This document shows, piece by piece, positions 23,598 to 35,245 of a DNA stretch of 64,000 bases. The translations under genes and the position numbers were made by a program. The stretch is from Paratinospora sagittata (Eukaryota; Streptophyta; Magnoliopsida; Ranunculales; Menispermaceae), in assembly GCA_035771175.1 (NCBI GenBank), contig CM069594.1, positions 16,029,670 through 16,093,669 of the forward strand, read 5' to 3'. Position 1 is the stretch's first letter. Every line of letters begins with the position of its first letter. Under the pieces are notes generated by a model that ran no database searches, had not been told where the DNA came from, and saw only the letters and a program-made list of their open reading frames with translations.

Positions 23598-24155
23598 CAG
23601 GACGCTAATGTTTTAGCAGAACTCTCCTGGACTTGATGAGTTAGGACGTTGATAAAAATTAGGACGCTCAAGGTTGAATTGAACTGATTCATTAGGACAC
23701 TTACTTGTAAGTAGCGACCTCCCTTTAGTCAATCTTTGAAAGTGTCAGGACGCTGACTCAATTTCAGCTCGCTGAAAGTTCTCTTAGCTTTTAATTGATT
23801 TCTATCTTTAAGGGCGCAGATAGTTATAAGTTGAATAAACTATCAGGACGCTACTTGTGTAAGAGCGCCCTCATATTTAAAATCAACTTAATAACTTTCA
23901 GGACGCTTACTGCTCTTCAGCGCACTCAATACGGTTTAAGTTTGTTTTGAAACAAAGTAAGACACTTACTTGTGAGTAGTGCCCTTGTGCGTATATGTGT
24001 TTTTAAAACAAAGCAGGACGCTAACTATTGAAGTAGCGCCCTAATGATTTAAGTCGTTTAATCGTCAAAGTAAGTCAGGACGCTTACGACTCAGTAGCGC
24101 CCTTACTTCATTGTTCAACAGGATGCTTATGTTTCATGAGTGCCCTCAAGGAACA
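23598..24155 (+). repeat. Palindrome array in U3 of the solo LTR, sense orientation
   Basis: Read in LTR sense, the unit is CAGGACGCT, 8-13 bases, then AGCGCCCT. Good copies are near 23848-23874, 24015-24041 and 24074-24099. About eleven units, some decayed (AGGACACT, AGTGCCCT), are separated by AT-rich spacers. The first half-site is almost always AGGACGCT and the second AGCGCCCT, so the two arms are kept slightly different. Confidence 0.85.
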
Positions 24156-24893
24156 AAATGAAAAAGTTGATATTAAGCGTCAGAACGATAATTCAACAAT
24201 GTTATTGTTCTGACACTGACACTATTTCTGTTAACTTTTTCACAACCGTACGAAAATTTTTCAAAACTTTTTAGAATCGTACAAAAACTTTTCAAAACTT
24301 TTTGAACGTTCTAATACTTTGTCAGAACATTCATTTTTCGTGAATGATCAGATGATTCAAGTGTTATCGCAGTAATATGCACAGAGCTGAATTAATCCAT
24401 TTCGGGAAAGAATGTAGACGTTGTATTTGAAATAACCTAGAGCGCCAAAATTCACCAAGTCTATTGCGCCTCAGTTATTTTTATATGTATGTGCTGCCTT
24501 AGTGCAGAAAAATAACAAATCAATACAAAAACTGATATTCATTAAAAAACGCATTAACAGTTTTCACTTGTGCAAAAACTTTTTGAAAGTTAGTCGTCTT
24601 TCGATTGTGCTCGAACTTGCGATCATTTTGAATGAAAAACATCAAGTCTTCTGGATTGATTGATCTTCATCTTCATTATTTTTAAAATCCATTGAAGAAG
24701 ACAAAAGCTCTTTGAACCTATTTTTAGCTTAACTTCATCATACATATTTTGCTGAATCTGTGGTAATCCAATCCAAAGCTTTGTAAGTATCACTTTGATT
24801 ATGAGTAAAGGGAATCATACCTCATCTTGTATTCAGTTTGAAGTGACTGGTTAGTCATTGGGCAAGAGCAAGGGTTGCTCAAAGTTGTAACGA

Positions 24894-25042
24894 TTTTCTC
24901 ACACCCGTAAGTTGAGAAAAGGTTTTCTCACACTCGGAAGTTGAGAAACGGTCTTCTCACACTCGGAAGTTGAGAAACGGTCTTCTCACACCCGTAAGTT
25001 AAGAAACGGTAGTTCTCACACCCGTAAGTTGAAAAATTGTAC
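24894..25042 (+). repeat. Five-copy ~30-bp tandem repeat in U5
   Basis: The unit reads TTCTCACACCCGTAAGTTG then AGAAACGGTC. Its ends TTCTCA and TGAGAA are complementary, so each copy can fold. It lies about 250 bp before the LTR end, in the part expected to be transcribed at the 5' end of the RNA. Other LTRs of the family have about three looser copies (41600-41700, 48360-48460, 55330-55430). Confidence 0.8.
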
Positions 25043-25296
25043 CGGTTTGATCTTCACCAGTAAGAAGATCCATAGTGGAATTTGAACAAATTCTAACTAA
25101 GAAGGTTAGGGTAGTAGATGTAGGTGAGGCAGAACCACTATAAATCCTGATTGCATTGTCTCATTTACATTTACTGTATATATTTTCTATATTTTGTTTA
25201 ACCTGCTTTCATTAATCCGCACATAATTAAGAAAGGTTAAAATCTACTAAGTGTCCAATTCACCCCCTCTTTGGACATATCTGGGCTAACACATGG

Positions 25297-25620
25297 ACTA
25301 CCATATAAGGCCTCAAAAAGAGCCATACCAATATTGGACTGATAACTGTTGTTGTACACGAACTCACACAGGTGTACATAATCATCCCAACTCCCACCAG
25401 ACTCTAGTACACAAGCTCGGAGCATATCCTCTAAAATCGAAATCAACCTCTCGGACTGGCCGTCAGTCTAAGAATGAAAAGCGGTATTTGGACTTAGAGT
25501 GCCAAGCTGCCTTTGCAAGCTCTACCAGAATGTCGAGGTGGACCTTGAATTTCTGTTTGACACTGGATACTGGAAATCCATGCAATCTGACTATCTCACG
25601 TACATATAACCTACTCAGCT
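25297..25620 (-). pseudogene. Gyp2 integrase core, second fragment
   Basis: Minus codons give LYVREIVRLHG, then TDGQSERLISILEDMLRACVLE (catalytic Glu region) and VHLCEFVYNNSYQSNIGMA with FEALYG. It joins the C-terminal fragment across the solo LTR on the left. On the right it is cut by Gyp3; the rest of the integrase resumes at 57377. The duplicated CAGCT at both breaks proves the interruption. Confidence 0.85.
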
Positions 25621-27376
25621 TGTAACGCCCCAATTTGTATTTCGTTCTTTTTCTTTTTTTTCTTCCATTTGTATTCTTTGATCCAAATGTAAGTAATTGT
25701 AATGCCTAAATTATGCCAACACGTACACAAATTGGGTGCACAATTATGCCAACTTCTCAAACTTCGCTTTTAGTAAACATCCCGTCTACATATATATACA
25801 CAACATACAAATGGCTGGTAGAGCCATTTTATTGCACTGCCTCAAATTTTATTTATTTTATTTGTTTGTATATATATATCAAATATATAAACATAATATA
25901 TATATGTATATATATATGAAACTACATATCAAGATCAATTTTTCGCAGCCTTCACCACTTGCATAATGAGTAGCATCTCACAACTCCAACTTATTTTTTC
26001 CTTTTATTGGCATGTTTGCATCGCTCGTGATCTAGTCTCCTGAGATATAATAGGAAGGGTGAGCTAAAAGCCCAGCGGGTCTTCTTGAAGTTCCCACACT
26101 TTATACAAAACATTAGTACATGTAGTTAACTATTCATCACAATATTACATGGAAAACAATCAATTCAACAATATGGTCACAATAATAATAAGGAATTTGC
26201 CAGCATTTTCCTCAGAAGATTTTCACAAAAGGTATACCTTTTCTGGTTGCATTTGGTGTGGGCCAACTGACACCCAATACTCATGCTTACATAATATAGT
26301 AGAATACAAAAATACACAAACTAAAGAAATATATAAAGAACAGCAACTTAAAGAATGATTTCTACCTTAAATTCGCTAGGGTCTCCCCATTGTTAGAATT
26401 TCTCCAGAGTCTTTCTGCTGAAACTTTTTTTTTTCAGAGAGTGAAATCAAAATAGAATTTAACTTAACCCCTAGCCCCTATTTATAGGAGCCTAAAAATT
26501 CATGTTCCCATTTTGCCCTTGATCTCCGACAATTACAAGGAGGCAAATTTACCTTTCTGCCCTCAGGTGTAAGTTTACCATTTTACCCTTACATGCAAAT
26601 TTATCGTTTTGCCCTCGAATGTGAATTTATTATTTTGCCCTTGTATGTTTTCCTTATTTACCACTAGGTAAATTGACCATTGTGCCTAGGGGTGATCACG
26701 GGCCGGGCCGGGTCGGGTCAGTTTTGCCCAAAAATTGAGCCCTACCCGACAAGGTCGGGTGATGATTTTCATCACCCGAGCCCAACCAGATAAAAATTAA
26801 CATTAATTTTACCCGACCAACCCGTTTGGTGGTCGGGTGTGATAAGACACCCAACCATTTAATTAAAAAAAAAAACCTTCTCATTTAAAAAATGAGCATA
26901 TTCAAGTTCAAAACAATAATGTTTAGGGATGTATAGATAGATGAAATTTAGACATAGTAGTTATGTAGTTTAGTAGTTGAAATATAGGTATGATAGTCGT
27001 TAGTATAGGTAGGTCGAGTGGGTCGAGTATATTTCGGGTTTGAATTTTCAAACCCGAAAACCCACCCGACTTTTAGGGTGAGGGTAAAAGATGACCCGAT
27101 TTACCCGAGCTTAAGCTCAAAACCCGCCCGAACCTGATCGGATCTGATTGGGTCGGTGGGGTTTATCGGGTCATCGGGTATAATGTTCAGCCCTAATTGT
27201 GCCCTTAGATTTTTATGATAATTACAAGTTAGGGGAATTTACCACCTTGCCCGTGGACTTTAATTATTATTATAAATTAGGTGTATTTACCCTTTTTCCC
27301 TTGGACTTTTCTACTATTTCCTAATTTAGTTGTTTCTTCGTGGAATTCTAGGGTTGTGGATTTTTGTGGTATTATA
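25621..27376 (-). mobile_element. Gyp3 3' LTR with inserted hAT MITE
   Basis: In minus sense the LTR is TATAATACC...GGGGCGTTACA; the right copy has TGTAATACC. Without the MITE and its duplication it is about 1.24 kb. A TATA box CTATAAATAGG lies near 26480-26493 on minus. U3 carries about eight copies of a loose 30-33 bp repeat with the core TTTGCCCT and AATTTACC (about 26505-27310). No genes are inside. Confidence 0.85.
26687..27195. mobile_element. hAT-type MITE, 8-bp duplication ATTGTGCC
   Basis: Terminal inverted repeats are TAGGGGTGATCA on the left and TGTTCAGCCCTA on the right, followed inward by GGGCCGGG / CCCGAT-rich sequence. ATTGTGCC is duplicated at 26679-26686 and 27196-27203. The right Gyp3 LTR has the empty site (ATTGAGCC once, near 57156), so the insertion came after Gyp3 integrated. 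It is 509 bp without a transposase, hence non-autonomous. An 8-bp duplication and TAGGG ends fit hAT. Confidence 0.93.
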
Positions 27377-27790
27377 ATCTACCCTCCTTAATTGAAATTT
27401 CATCCTTGAAGGTTTTCTTTGTTTCATCCAGCCATTTTGGTGTTGAATCCAAGTCAGGTCTTCCTTCAAATGTCAAAGCTTGTAGTCTCTTGAACTTCGT
27501 AATTTGTTATGTTTGGTAATCCTCATCACTCCTCTAGGTGTTACCATATGACGATTGACTTCTCAAATGGTGGTCCAAAGTGGCCCCCATTCGAGAATCC
27601 ATATAGTTTGCAAAGTTCTCAAAGAACTTGTTCATTTGTTGCAGTGTCGATGGTGGATGCTCTTCTACCATTGATGGCAATGGTTGATCTTCCATTGGTG
27701 CCTGCCCCATTGCATTCGTCTCAGTTGATTGTGCCGATGGCGTTATTTCAATCTCCATTCGTTCTGGACTAACATTGGTAGCATTCTGTT
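27377..27790 (-). pseudogene. gag: Gyp3 gag N-terminus joined to its polypurine tract
   Basis: Minus codons give MEIEITPSAQSTETN, then FFENFANYMDSRMGA and PDLDSTPKWLDETKKTF, typical of gypsy gag. It then passes within a few codons into GATGAAATTTC...AAGGAGGGTAG, the standard gypsy polypurine tract, next to the LTR. Almost all of gag and all of pol are therefore deleted between these points. Several frame breaks also occur (near 27530). Confidence 0.65.
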
Positions 27791-29557
27791 ATAAAATCAA
27801 TAATACCCATATTAATCCCTAGTTTATCTACATAGGTTTCCACCTAGGTTCTAAGTGTTTAGGTATTGGGGTTTTCCTAGTTTTGATCTACTTACAGAAG
27901 GTGGTTCAATTAAACAATGTTGATATATACTTTCATAGTTATTGTTGAAAAATCATTTTTCTTTGAAATTTTTTTGAGGACATTTGTAATTATATATTCT
28001 TTGTCGAAATGTTCCCTTCTGTAAGTTGGACCAAAACTGATACTCTATTGGTATAAAACATAATACAATATTACCTAATCTACAAGTAAGTGGGAAAACT
28101 AGGGTATAAAAGGTATCCTTCCCACTCATCCGTCCCATTCCGTTGAGGTAGACGATACAATTGATAACTTACTTTTTCTGCTACTTACCAATCACGATCA
28201 CAGGGATTTTGTTCATCAGATTTTTCAATTTCAACACATATTCTGAATGTCCCCTTCCATCTAATGTATGACCAAAACTGAAATCTCTGATTCACGAAGT
28301 CCCCATCATTCATAGTCTTACATAACAAACAAGATAGAAAATAGCTAACTATTATTAATAATACTAGAATTTGGCTTTTCCTTGTGGATGCTACATTCCC
28401 TTTTTCATTCCTCTAAAATTTGATTTTTTTTCCTAATGGAAGTTAAGAAATTATATTTCTACTTTTAAAAATTTGGATTTTCCTTTGTTGGGCGCTAACC
28501 CAGTCCTAAATGGTTTCCTTTCCTTAACCTTTTCTTCTTACTCCTTTTCTTCTTTTGTTGTTTGGTTGCAGTATATTATCAATTATATTTTAGGTGTCTT
28601 GCATTGCCCAACTAATCTTGCAAAGAGACTTCCAAAATTTGTTTTGCTAGTTTTCCTCATTTCATTCTCTTCTTTTCATATTTTGCTAGAGTTTTTGTGC
28701 CTTGGTGTTTCTAAAATTAGAGTTTTCTATCGGTAGAATTTAATGGCATGAATATAATTTATTTCCTTACTGGGTAAAATCTAATGAATGTAATTTATTT
28801 TCTTACTTTAGATTTTATTATTACTTTATTTTAATGACCACATATGTTGTTCATTTATTGAAAGACTTGTATAATTATATATGTATATATCTACAATTAT
28901 ATACATCAATTTAATTATAAATCATATTTATTGTGCACTATATATATATATATTTTTATTTTATTGGATCTATGTATATATATATGATATGGTTCACTAT
29001 TTGGTATAAAAAATCATAGCCGTTGTGATTTTGTTAATGTTTTGTTTTGTTTTGTTTTTTTTTTTTTTTACTTTTTCATGTATCATCCACATGATATAAT
29101 ATATGTAACTATATATAATCCTCAAGGAAGAGAAAATATATATAATTTTTTTTTTAATAATATAATCCATGTGTGTGGCCAAGATCCATCTTGGCCACAC
29201 ACAAGTCCCAGCCACATGGCTGGGCAAGTGGCAGCCCAACACGTGTTGGGCGTTACCTTGAGTGGCTGGATTTTACCCAGCCACATGCTGGGTTTTTACC
29301 AGTCGTGCTTGGAAATTTATTATTATTATTTTTTTTAATTTATTTTTTTAAGCCATCAGCTTTGAATTGATCTCAAAGATGCAACTTTGAATTGAAACTT
29401 TTTTTTTTTCTTTTATCCTCCTTCAACGCCTTATTCTTCCTCGCTGTGCCTTCTTCACCAGCATTTTCGACAACTCGACCTCTTTTCTTCTCCGATCTCT
29501 TCTTCTTCCTTTCTAACTTTTTTTACTTTTATTCAAAGTTTTTACTTCTTTTAACTT
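27791..29557. other. Unassigned non-coding stretch inside Gyp3
   Basis: No convincing gene. Two related segments about 245 bp apart (near 28000 and 28245) share TGTTCCCTTC/TGTCCCCTTC and GACCAAAACTGA, suggesting an old duplication. 28860-29000 is AT-rich with TATATA runs, and 29041-29071 is mostly T. A hairpin cluster lies at 29171-29293. The final 200 bp is pyrimidine-rich like a 5' leader. Part may be Gyp3 leader and part an unrecognised LTR. Confidence 0.5.
29171..29293. promoter_or_regulatory. Cluster of four strong palindromes
   Basis: Four dyads in 123 bp: 15-bp perfect arms GTGTGTGGCCAAGAT with 2-bp spacer (29171-29202); CCCAGCCA/TGGCTGGG (29207-29224); perfect 18-bp GCCCAACACGTGTTGGGC with a CACGTG core (29234-29251); ACCCAGC/GCTGGGT (29275-29293). 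This looks like the U3 palindrome clusters of known LTRs nearby, but I could not define an LTR around it. The orientation is unclear. Confidence 0.6.
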
Positions 29558-29774
29558 CGTTGGCCCAGTTATGTCCAAGAGAGGGGTGAATTGGACACTT
29601 AGACAATTTAAAATTAATTACAATGGCAAGATTAAAGTGCAGAAAAATAAACAAGTATGCACAGTCGATTTATAGTGGTTCGGCTGCTTGCCTACGTCCA
29701 CTACCTAACTTCCTCAGTTAGGATTTTAACCTTATCACTATAGACCTTCTTACGGGTGAAGATCAAACCGTTAC

Positions 29775-31172
29775 TGTCACACCCCGCCCGGACGTGCCTA
29801 AATCGGCGGTACACTCATGGACGGGGCGCGTTTTTAGAATTATCACAATGGTAATAACAGAGTACGCAGTGGAAATACAATTCAATACAAGTCTGATTTC
29901 ATTTAATTCAGAATTCATTTGTACATGACATAGTAAAGGGAACATACTCCCCAAAATCCCCAATGAATAATACAAAGGGTACAAAATGTGGGCCCCATAA
30001 ACCTGCACCCAGTCCACCCTAATTTCCTGTGAAAATTTGGATAACAAAGGAATGAGCTTAACGCGCTCTGTGGGTAAAATAGTTCGTGAATATACCAATT
30101 AATAAAGTAAACTTCATAATTAAATATCTTAAATACACATCAAAGCATCATAATCAATCGATATGTATGTATGCATGACACCGTCTCATAATGGTTTGAT
30201 GAACATACATCTCCTGAGTTCACGTACAGATGTTCTTCCCCAGGCGTAGCCAGGTTCTCATTGTACGTCCCTCCTCAGGAACGATGCTTTGGATTCACGT
30301 ACAGATGTCCCTCCCCAGACGTAGGCGGGTTCTCATTGTACGTCCCTCTCCAGAGAAATATAATGAATAGCGAGCAATGCTCCTAACTATTCTATGAATC
30401 ATAAACCACATACGTCCCTAGGTGGTGATATGTATGATGCCAATGCATGAACTGGTCTAGTCTACTAGTCTGATCTTTTCTTGACATTTAGACTGACTTT
30501 GGCAACGTCTGGTGATCCTTATCAGGGTTGGTATCATGGCGTGCAAGGTTAGGACATTCAGTATTACTTGTATAAGCTGATAGCTTTCAATAAGACCAAC
30601 TAGATCAGTCCCCAGTTGAGAGGTGAGACACAAGGTTTGCTTAAATACCAATCGCCTAGAGCACCCCGCTACCTCTCGTTCACTATTTAAAGTTACTGAG
30701 GACAAGACCGAGTCTTATTGAGCCAAATTGACCACTAATCCGGCATTACAATAGTATAATACGTGAATTCCAAATATACAGGCATAAGTGTGACAATATA
30801 AACATTATATGATATAATGCAGTGTAAATGAGCAGTAGACATAATAATAAATGAATGTAAACTTTAATAAAAGTTATGAGACACACAAACCTATGTTTCG
30901 TTCCCCACCTTCAGATAAGAACTTCTTCTTTCAGATCTGGTGCTTTCCTCCGGACAGAACTTCATCGTATCGCATCGAGAGTCTCGAACAAAGAGTCTCA
31001 AACGGACAAGAACTCGGAATGAGTGAAAAGAGGAGGAAAAATCACAAGAAATGGTGATTTGGTGTGAGGAAATGAGGAGGGGGGAGCTCCTTATATAGGA
31101 GATTTGGAGCCTGACCCGGACGTTCAGGCAGGCTGCCCATACTTTTTTTTTTGTGAAATACAGGGTATTACA
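29775..31172 (-). mobile_element. Gyp4 3' LTR
   Basis: It begins TGTCACACCCC on the plus strand and ends GGGTATTACA, matching the right LTR throughout with scattered, mostly transitional differences. The promoter segment is shorter here: a TATA-like TTATATAGG near 31093 and only one decayed palindrome pair (GACCCGGACGTTCAGG) at about 31110-31140. Polypurine tract: minus TTAAGGAGGGTAGAG at 31173-31187. Confidence 0.9.
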
Positions 31173-31809
31173 CTCTACCCTCCTTAACGGGATTTCGCCC
31201 TCGAAATCAACTTAAGTAGTTATGATGGTTATCTGCTTGAGATTCACTGTCGGAGTCATCTTTTGCTAATTCAGGGTAGTGCCTATATGGTCCCTTAATG
31301 GCACTGTGGCCTGTGGAATCCTCAACATCATGAAACCATGGAGAGCAAATGGAGTCGGATTCATCCTCAGAAGGTTCTAACCGTTGCTCAACGGATTATG
31401 GTGTAGGACGCTTGTTACATTGTTTAAGGGGAGGTAGGTTGAGTAGTGGAATGTTTTTTCGTGTTGTTGCTCAAATCCGTCCGCCTGGCAATTTTGGTAG
31501 AAAGTCATGCCAAGATGAGGGCACGAGATTGTTACGAAAAAGCCATGCACGCTCTGGCGATAATGATCGTTGTCTGCGATGGAGTTGGTGATGCAAAATA
31601 GTTGTGACTTGACTCAAATCCTGAAGGAGTAGTCATAGGTTGCCAAGGAGGTCGCTGCATGTGTGCATCACTATATCCATTGATATTATTTTCAGACATC
31701 TGCATAGTTATTCGAGTGAAACAATGTATTAAGATAAGTGTAAACAAAGTTCTATCATTTTATTGATAAGTGAAAATAGTACAGTGTATCACATCATCAG
31801 TTGGTGCTA

Positions 31810-33137
31810 GAAAACAATTCAGGGTATTTTTGTTTAATTGTTGCTTCTAGTTCCCATGTTGCTTCCTCGACGTCGTGGTGATCCCAAAGCACCTTCACAA
31901 GGGGTATGCTACGTCACCTTAGTTCTTGAGTTTTTCTATCCAAAATCTGTATCGCTTTCTCCTGATACTTATTTCCTTCCTCAACCCGAACCTCGACTAG
32001 AGGGATGATATGCGAAGGATCAGGACGATACTTGCGAAGCATAGATACGTGAAAAACGTCATGAACCTTAGGCATGGATGATGGAAGGGACAGACGATAA
32101 GCAAGTTTGCCAATACGTTCAATGATCTGAAATGGACCTATATACCGCGGGGAGAGCTTTCCTTTGATCCCAAAGCATTTGACACCTCTTGTAGGCTAAA
32201 CTTTTAGAAAAACAAAGTCCCCCTTATTAAATTCTAGAGGCTATCTCCGCTTGTCAGCATAGCTCTTCTGTCGACTTTGTGCAACACGAAGTCGTTCCTT
32301 TACTAGTGTAATCTTCTCCGAAGTCACTTGAACTAGTTCAGGGCCCAATTGCGGTCGATCTGCCATATCTAACCAGCATACCGGAGATCTGCAAGGGCGA
32401 CCATAGAGAGCCTCGTACGGTGCCATGTCGATACTAGTTTGGTAGCTGTTGTTGTATGCAAACTCAGCTAAATGTAAATACTTTTCCCATCCGTCATTTA
32501 AGTCCAAAATACAGCATCGTAACATGTCTTCTAAGATTTGGATATGCCGCTCGGACTGCCCATCAGTCTGTGGGTGGAAGGTTGTGCTCATAATGATCTT
32601 AGAACCCATTCTACTCTGGAAGCTTTTTCAAAAGTATGATGTGGATCGAGGGTCTCGATCAGAGACGATCATGAGTGGTTTGCCATGAAGGTGTACGATA
32701 TCTCTTTGATATAGTTTGGCAAGTTTGATGGGGTTATCCGTGAACTTTATTGGCAGAAAGTGTGCAGAATTTGTAAGTATGTCAATGATAACCCAGATAG
32801 CATCTTGCCCTTTATTATTTCGAGGCAAGGCCGTAACAAAATCCATTGCAATGTTCTTCCACTTCCATTCTCCAATAGGTAATGGCTGGAGAAGTCTAGA
32901 GGAAAGTCTTCGTTCTGTCTTAACTTGCTGGCAAATGAGACATCGAGCAACGAAGTCTGCAATCGCCTTCTTCATTCCAGAAAACAAGAATTGTCGTTTG
33001 ACATCCTTGTACATCTTGTCACCCCCAGGATGCATAGCGAACCTCAAACAGTGCATCTCAGTGAGCACTTCTTTCCAAACCTCAGGATCGTTCGGTAGAC
33101 AAAGACTTTTTTTATAAAAAACGACCCCGTCTTCTAA
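31810..33137 (-). pseudogene. Gyp4 integrase
   Basis: From the minus 5' end: CHQ-type zinc region (MHPGGDKMYKDVKRQF, CLICQQVK), core with MDFVTALPRN (first Asp), VSDRDPRSTS (second) and TDGQSERHIQILEDML (Glu), and a C-terminus with GIKGKLSPRYIGPF, FHVSMLRKY and the gypsy tail ILDRKTQEL...EEATWELE ending near 31810. The DDE residues are present, but a frameshift near 32610-32630 and stops near 32200 and 32000 break it. Confidence 0.88.
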
Positions 33138-34560
33138 GACCGACCAGTAAGGAAGGCCTTGTCCGCTGAGTAGAAGTTCTCATTTCTTCATTAACATATG
33201 GTCATTAGCTTGAGCAGCTGAAACCTTTCGAACTAGCTCAGAGTTGGCGGATAATTGAGAGAGTCGTGATCTTGGTCCCTCTTCGATCAGTTGTAGGTTA
33301 AAGTTCTGCGTCTCAGTAGCAAACTTCCCCATTTCGTAGTTAAGCGTACAAGCAAGATAAGATTTTCTACTCAAGGCATCAGCCACAACATTGGCCTTTC
33401 CGGGATGGTACTGGAGTTGAAAGTCATAATCTTTCAAGAATTAGGTTTAGGTCTCTTTGAATGTATATGTACTTAAGACTCTTGTGATCTGAGAAGACCT
33501 CAAACCGTTCACCGTATAGGTAATGACGCCATAATTTCAGTGCAAATACGATAGATGCAAGTTCCAAGTCACGTGTTGGGTAATTACCCTCATGAATCTT
33601 CAGTTTCCTCGAGGCATATGCAACAACTTGGCCTTCTTGCATTAGTACGACACCTAAGCCTTGGAGAGAGGCGTCGGTGTATAATGAAAATCCAATTGCA
33701 TTTCTTGGAGTGATAAGTACAGGTGTCGTCGTGAGGCGTTTCTTCAATTCCTGAAATGATGCTTCACAGGCGGGATTCCAGATGAATCGCACGTCTGTTC
33801 GAGTTAGCTTGATCATAGGTTCAGCAATCTTTGAGAAGTCCTTGATGAAGCGTCTATAATAGCCAGCCAAACCAAGAAAACACCTAATCTGAGTAACAGT
33901 GGTAGGCTGCTTCCAGTTTGAAATTGCGTCAACCTTAGAAGGATCTACTTCAATGCCATTGCCTGAAACCACATGGCCTAGGAATTGAACTCGCTTCGCC
34001 CAAAATTCGCACTTACTCAACTTTGCATACAGTTGGTGGCTTCTCAAGGTCTGGAGGATTATCTTCAAATGTATCTTATGGTCTTCCTCGGTTGAGGAAT
34101 ATATCAAGATGTCGTCCACAAAAACCACCACAAATCAGTCTAAGTATAACCTGAAGATGCGATTCATCAAATCCATGAATGCAGCAGGTGCATTTGTTAG
34201 ACCGAACGGCATGACCAAGAACTCGTAGTGACCGTACCGAGTTCTGAACGCCATCTTGGTAATGTTCGACTCTCAGATCCGGAGTTGGTGATAACCAGAT
34301 CGTAAATCAAACTTAGAGAAGTATTTGGCATCTCTAGGTTGGTCGAACAAGTCATCGATCCTGGGCAACGGATATCTGTTCTTCATGGTGACGTTATTCA
34401 ACTTGCGATAATCGATGAAAAGTCGTAACGAACCATCCTTTTTGCGAACAAACAGAACTGGAGCGCCCCAGGGTGATGAACTTTTTCTGATGAAGCCATG
34501 ACTCTCTAATTCCTTCAGTTGTTTGTCCAATTTGACCAGCTCGACATTTTGTATGGTGGA
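33138..34560 (-). pseudogene. Gyp4 reverse transcriptase and RNase H
   Basis: RT begins [19 protein letters not shown], with FDLRSGYHQ (catalytic Asp), a stop near 34272, [14 protein letters not shown], a stop near 34135, then [10 protein letters not shown] with the VDD pair intact. The frame is open from 34131 to 33424 through [11 protein letters not shown] and RNase H ([34 protein letters not shown]). A frameshift near 33430 precedes DFQLQYHPGKANVVADALS. Catalytic residues are largely kept; only stops and shifts disable it. Confidence 0.9.
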
Positions 34561-34656
34561 ATTGAGATAGGTCGTCCCAGGTATGAGATTGATTTCAAAA
34601 TCGAATTCCCGAATAGGCGGTAGGCCAGGAAGGTCATTTAAAAAAATTGTTGGGAA

Positions 34657-35133
34657 TTATGATATTACCGGAACATTGTGTACTTCGAGAGGGTACAGTG
34701 CTGGTGATTCATTTTCATCACCAAGGGATAGAGCTCGAAGTTGTGCCTTGAGAAGTGCAACTGTTGATTTGTGTATCCATTTCCTTGTTCCTTGAATCTT
34801 GACAAACTCTCCTGTAGGCAAGGTTAACTGAACTTGCTTCTTCTTACATTCGATCTTTGCATTCGGTCGTGCTAGCCAATCCATGCCGAGGATGATGTCG
34901 AAGTCTTCAATGTCCATCACAAAAAGATCTACATATATTATATGTTCTGACATTCGAAGCTCACATCGAGAACACTGCAAATTCACATCAGTACCAGATC
35001 CTAACGGTGATGTGACATGAAGTGTGAGATCTGTGGGTTCAGGATGCAGGCCTAAATGTCTTACCAATGCCGACGATATAAAAGAATGCGTAGCACCTGA
35101 ATCAAACAAAACATGCACCATTGTATTGAACAA
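34657..35133 (-). pseudogene. Gyp4 aspartic protease region
   Basis: An open frame of 158 codons begins MFNTMVHVLFDSGATHSFIS, with the intact retropepsin triad DSGA, and carries FDIILGMDWLARPNAKIEC in the second half. This is the normal gypsy protease sequence. It is separated from gag by stops. Within its own frame it is uninterrupted, the only intact protease in the window. Confidence 0.85.
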
Positions 35134-35245
35134 AAGAAAGGTACCTTCGACTACATTGTTGTCTGGGAGGGGTTGTTGAGCGATGGCAAATGCTAACCCC
35201 TGATTCTATTGTCCCTGATTTTGCTGGTTCTGCCTCGTTTGGGCA

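Larger units (their letters stand above)
23222..25291 (+). mobile_element. Solo copia LTR (AGCGTCC-array family), duplication CATGG
   Basis: It starts TGTAGAACCAATTATCC and ends CATATCTGGGCTAACA. CATGG flanks it at 23217-23221 and 25292-25296. It is 2070 bp and matches the CopC LTRs along its length, in the opposite orientation. It splits the Gyp2 integrase. U3 holds the palindrome array (23598-24155), a TATA-like TTATATGTATG lies near 24480, and U5 holds a five-copy tandem repeat. Confidence 0.93.

Noticed and set aside
28473..28736. Hydrophobic 87-codon ORF that could be a membrane protein
   Set aside because: T-rich sequence gives Phe/Leu-rich frames by chance; no start context, no homologous motif.
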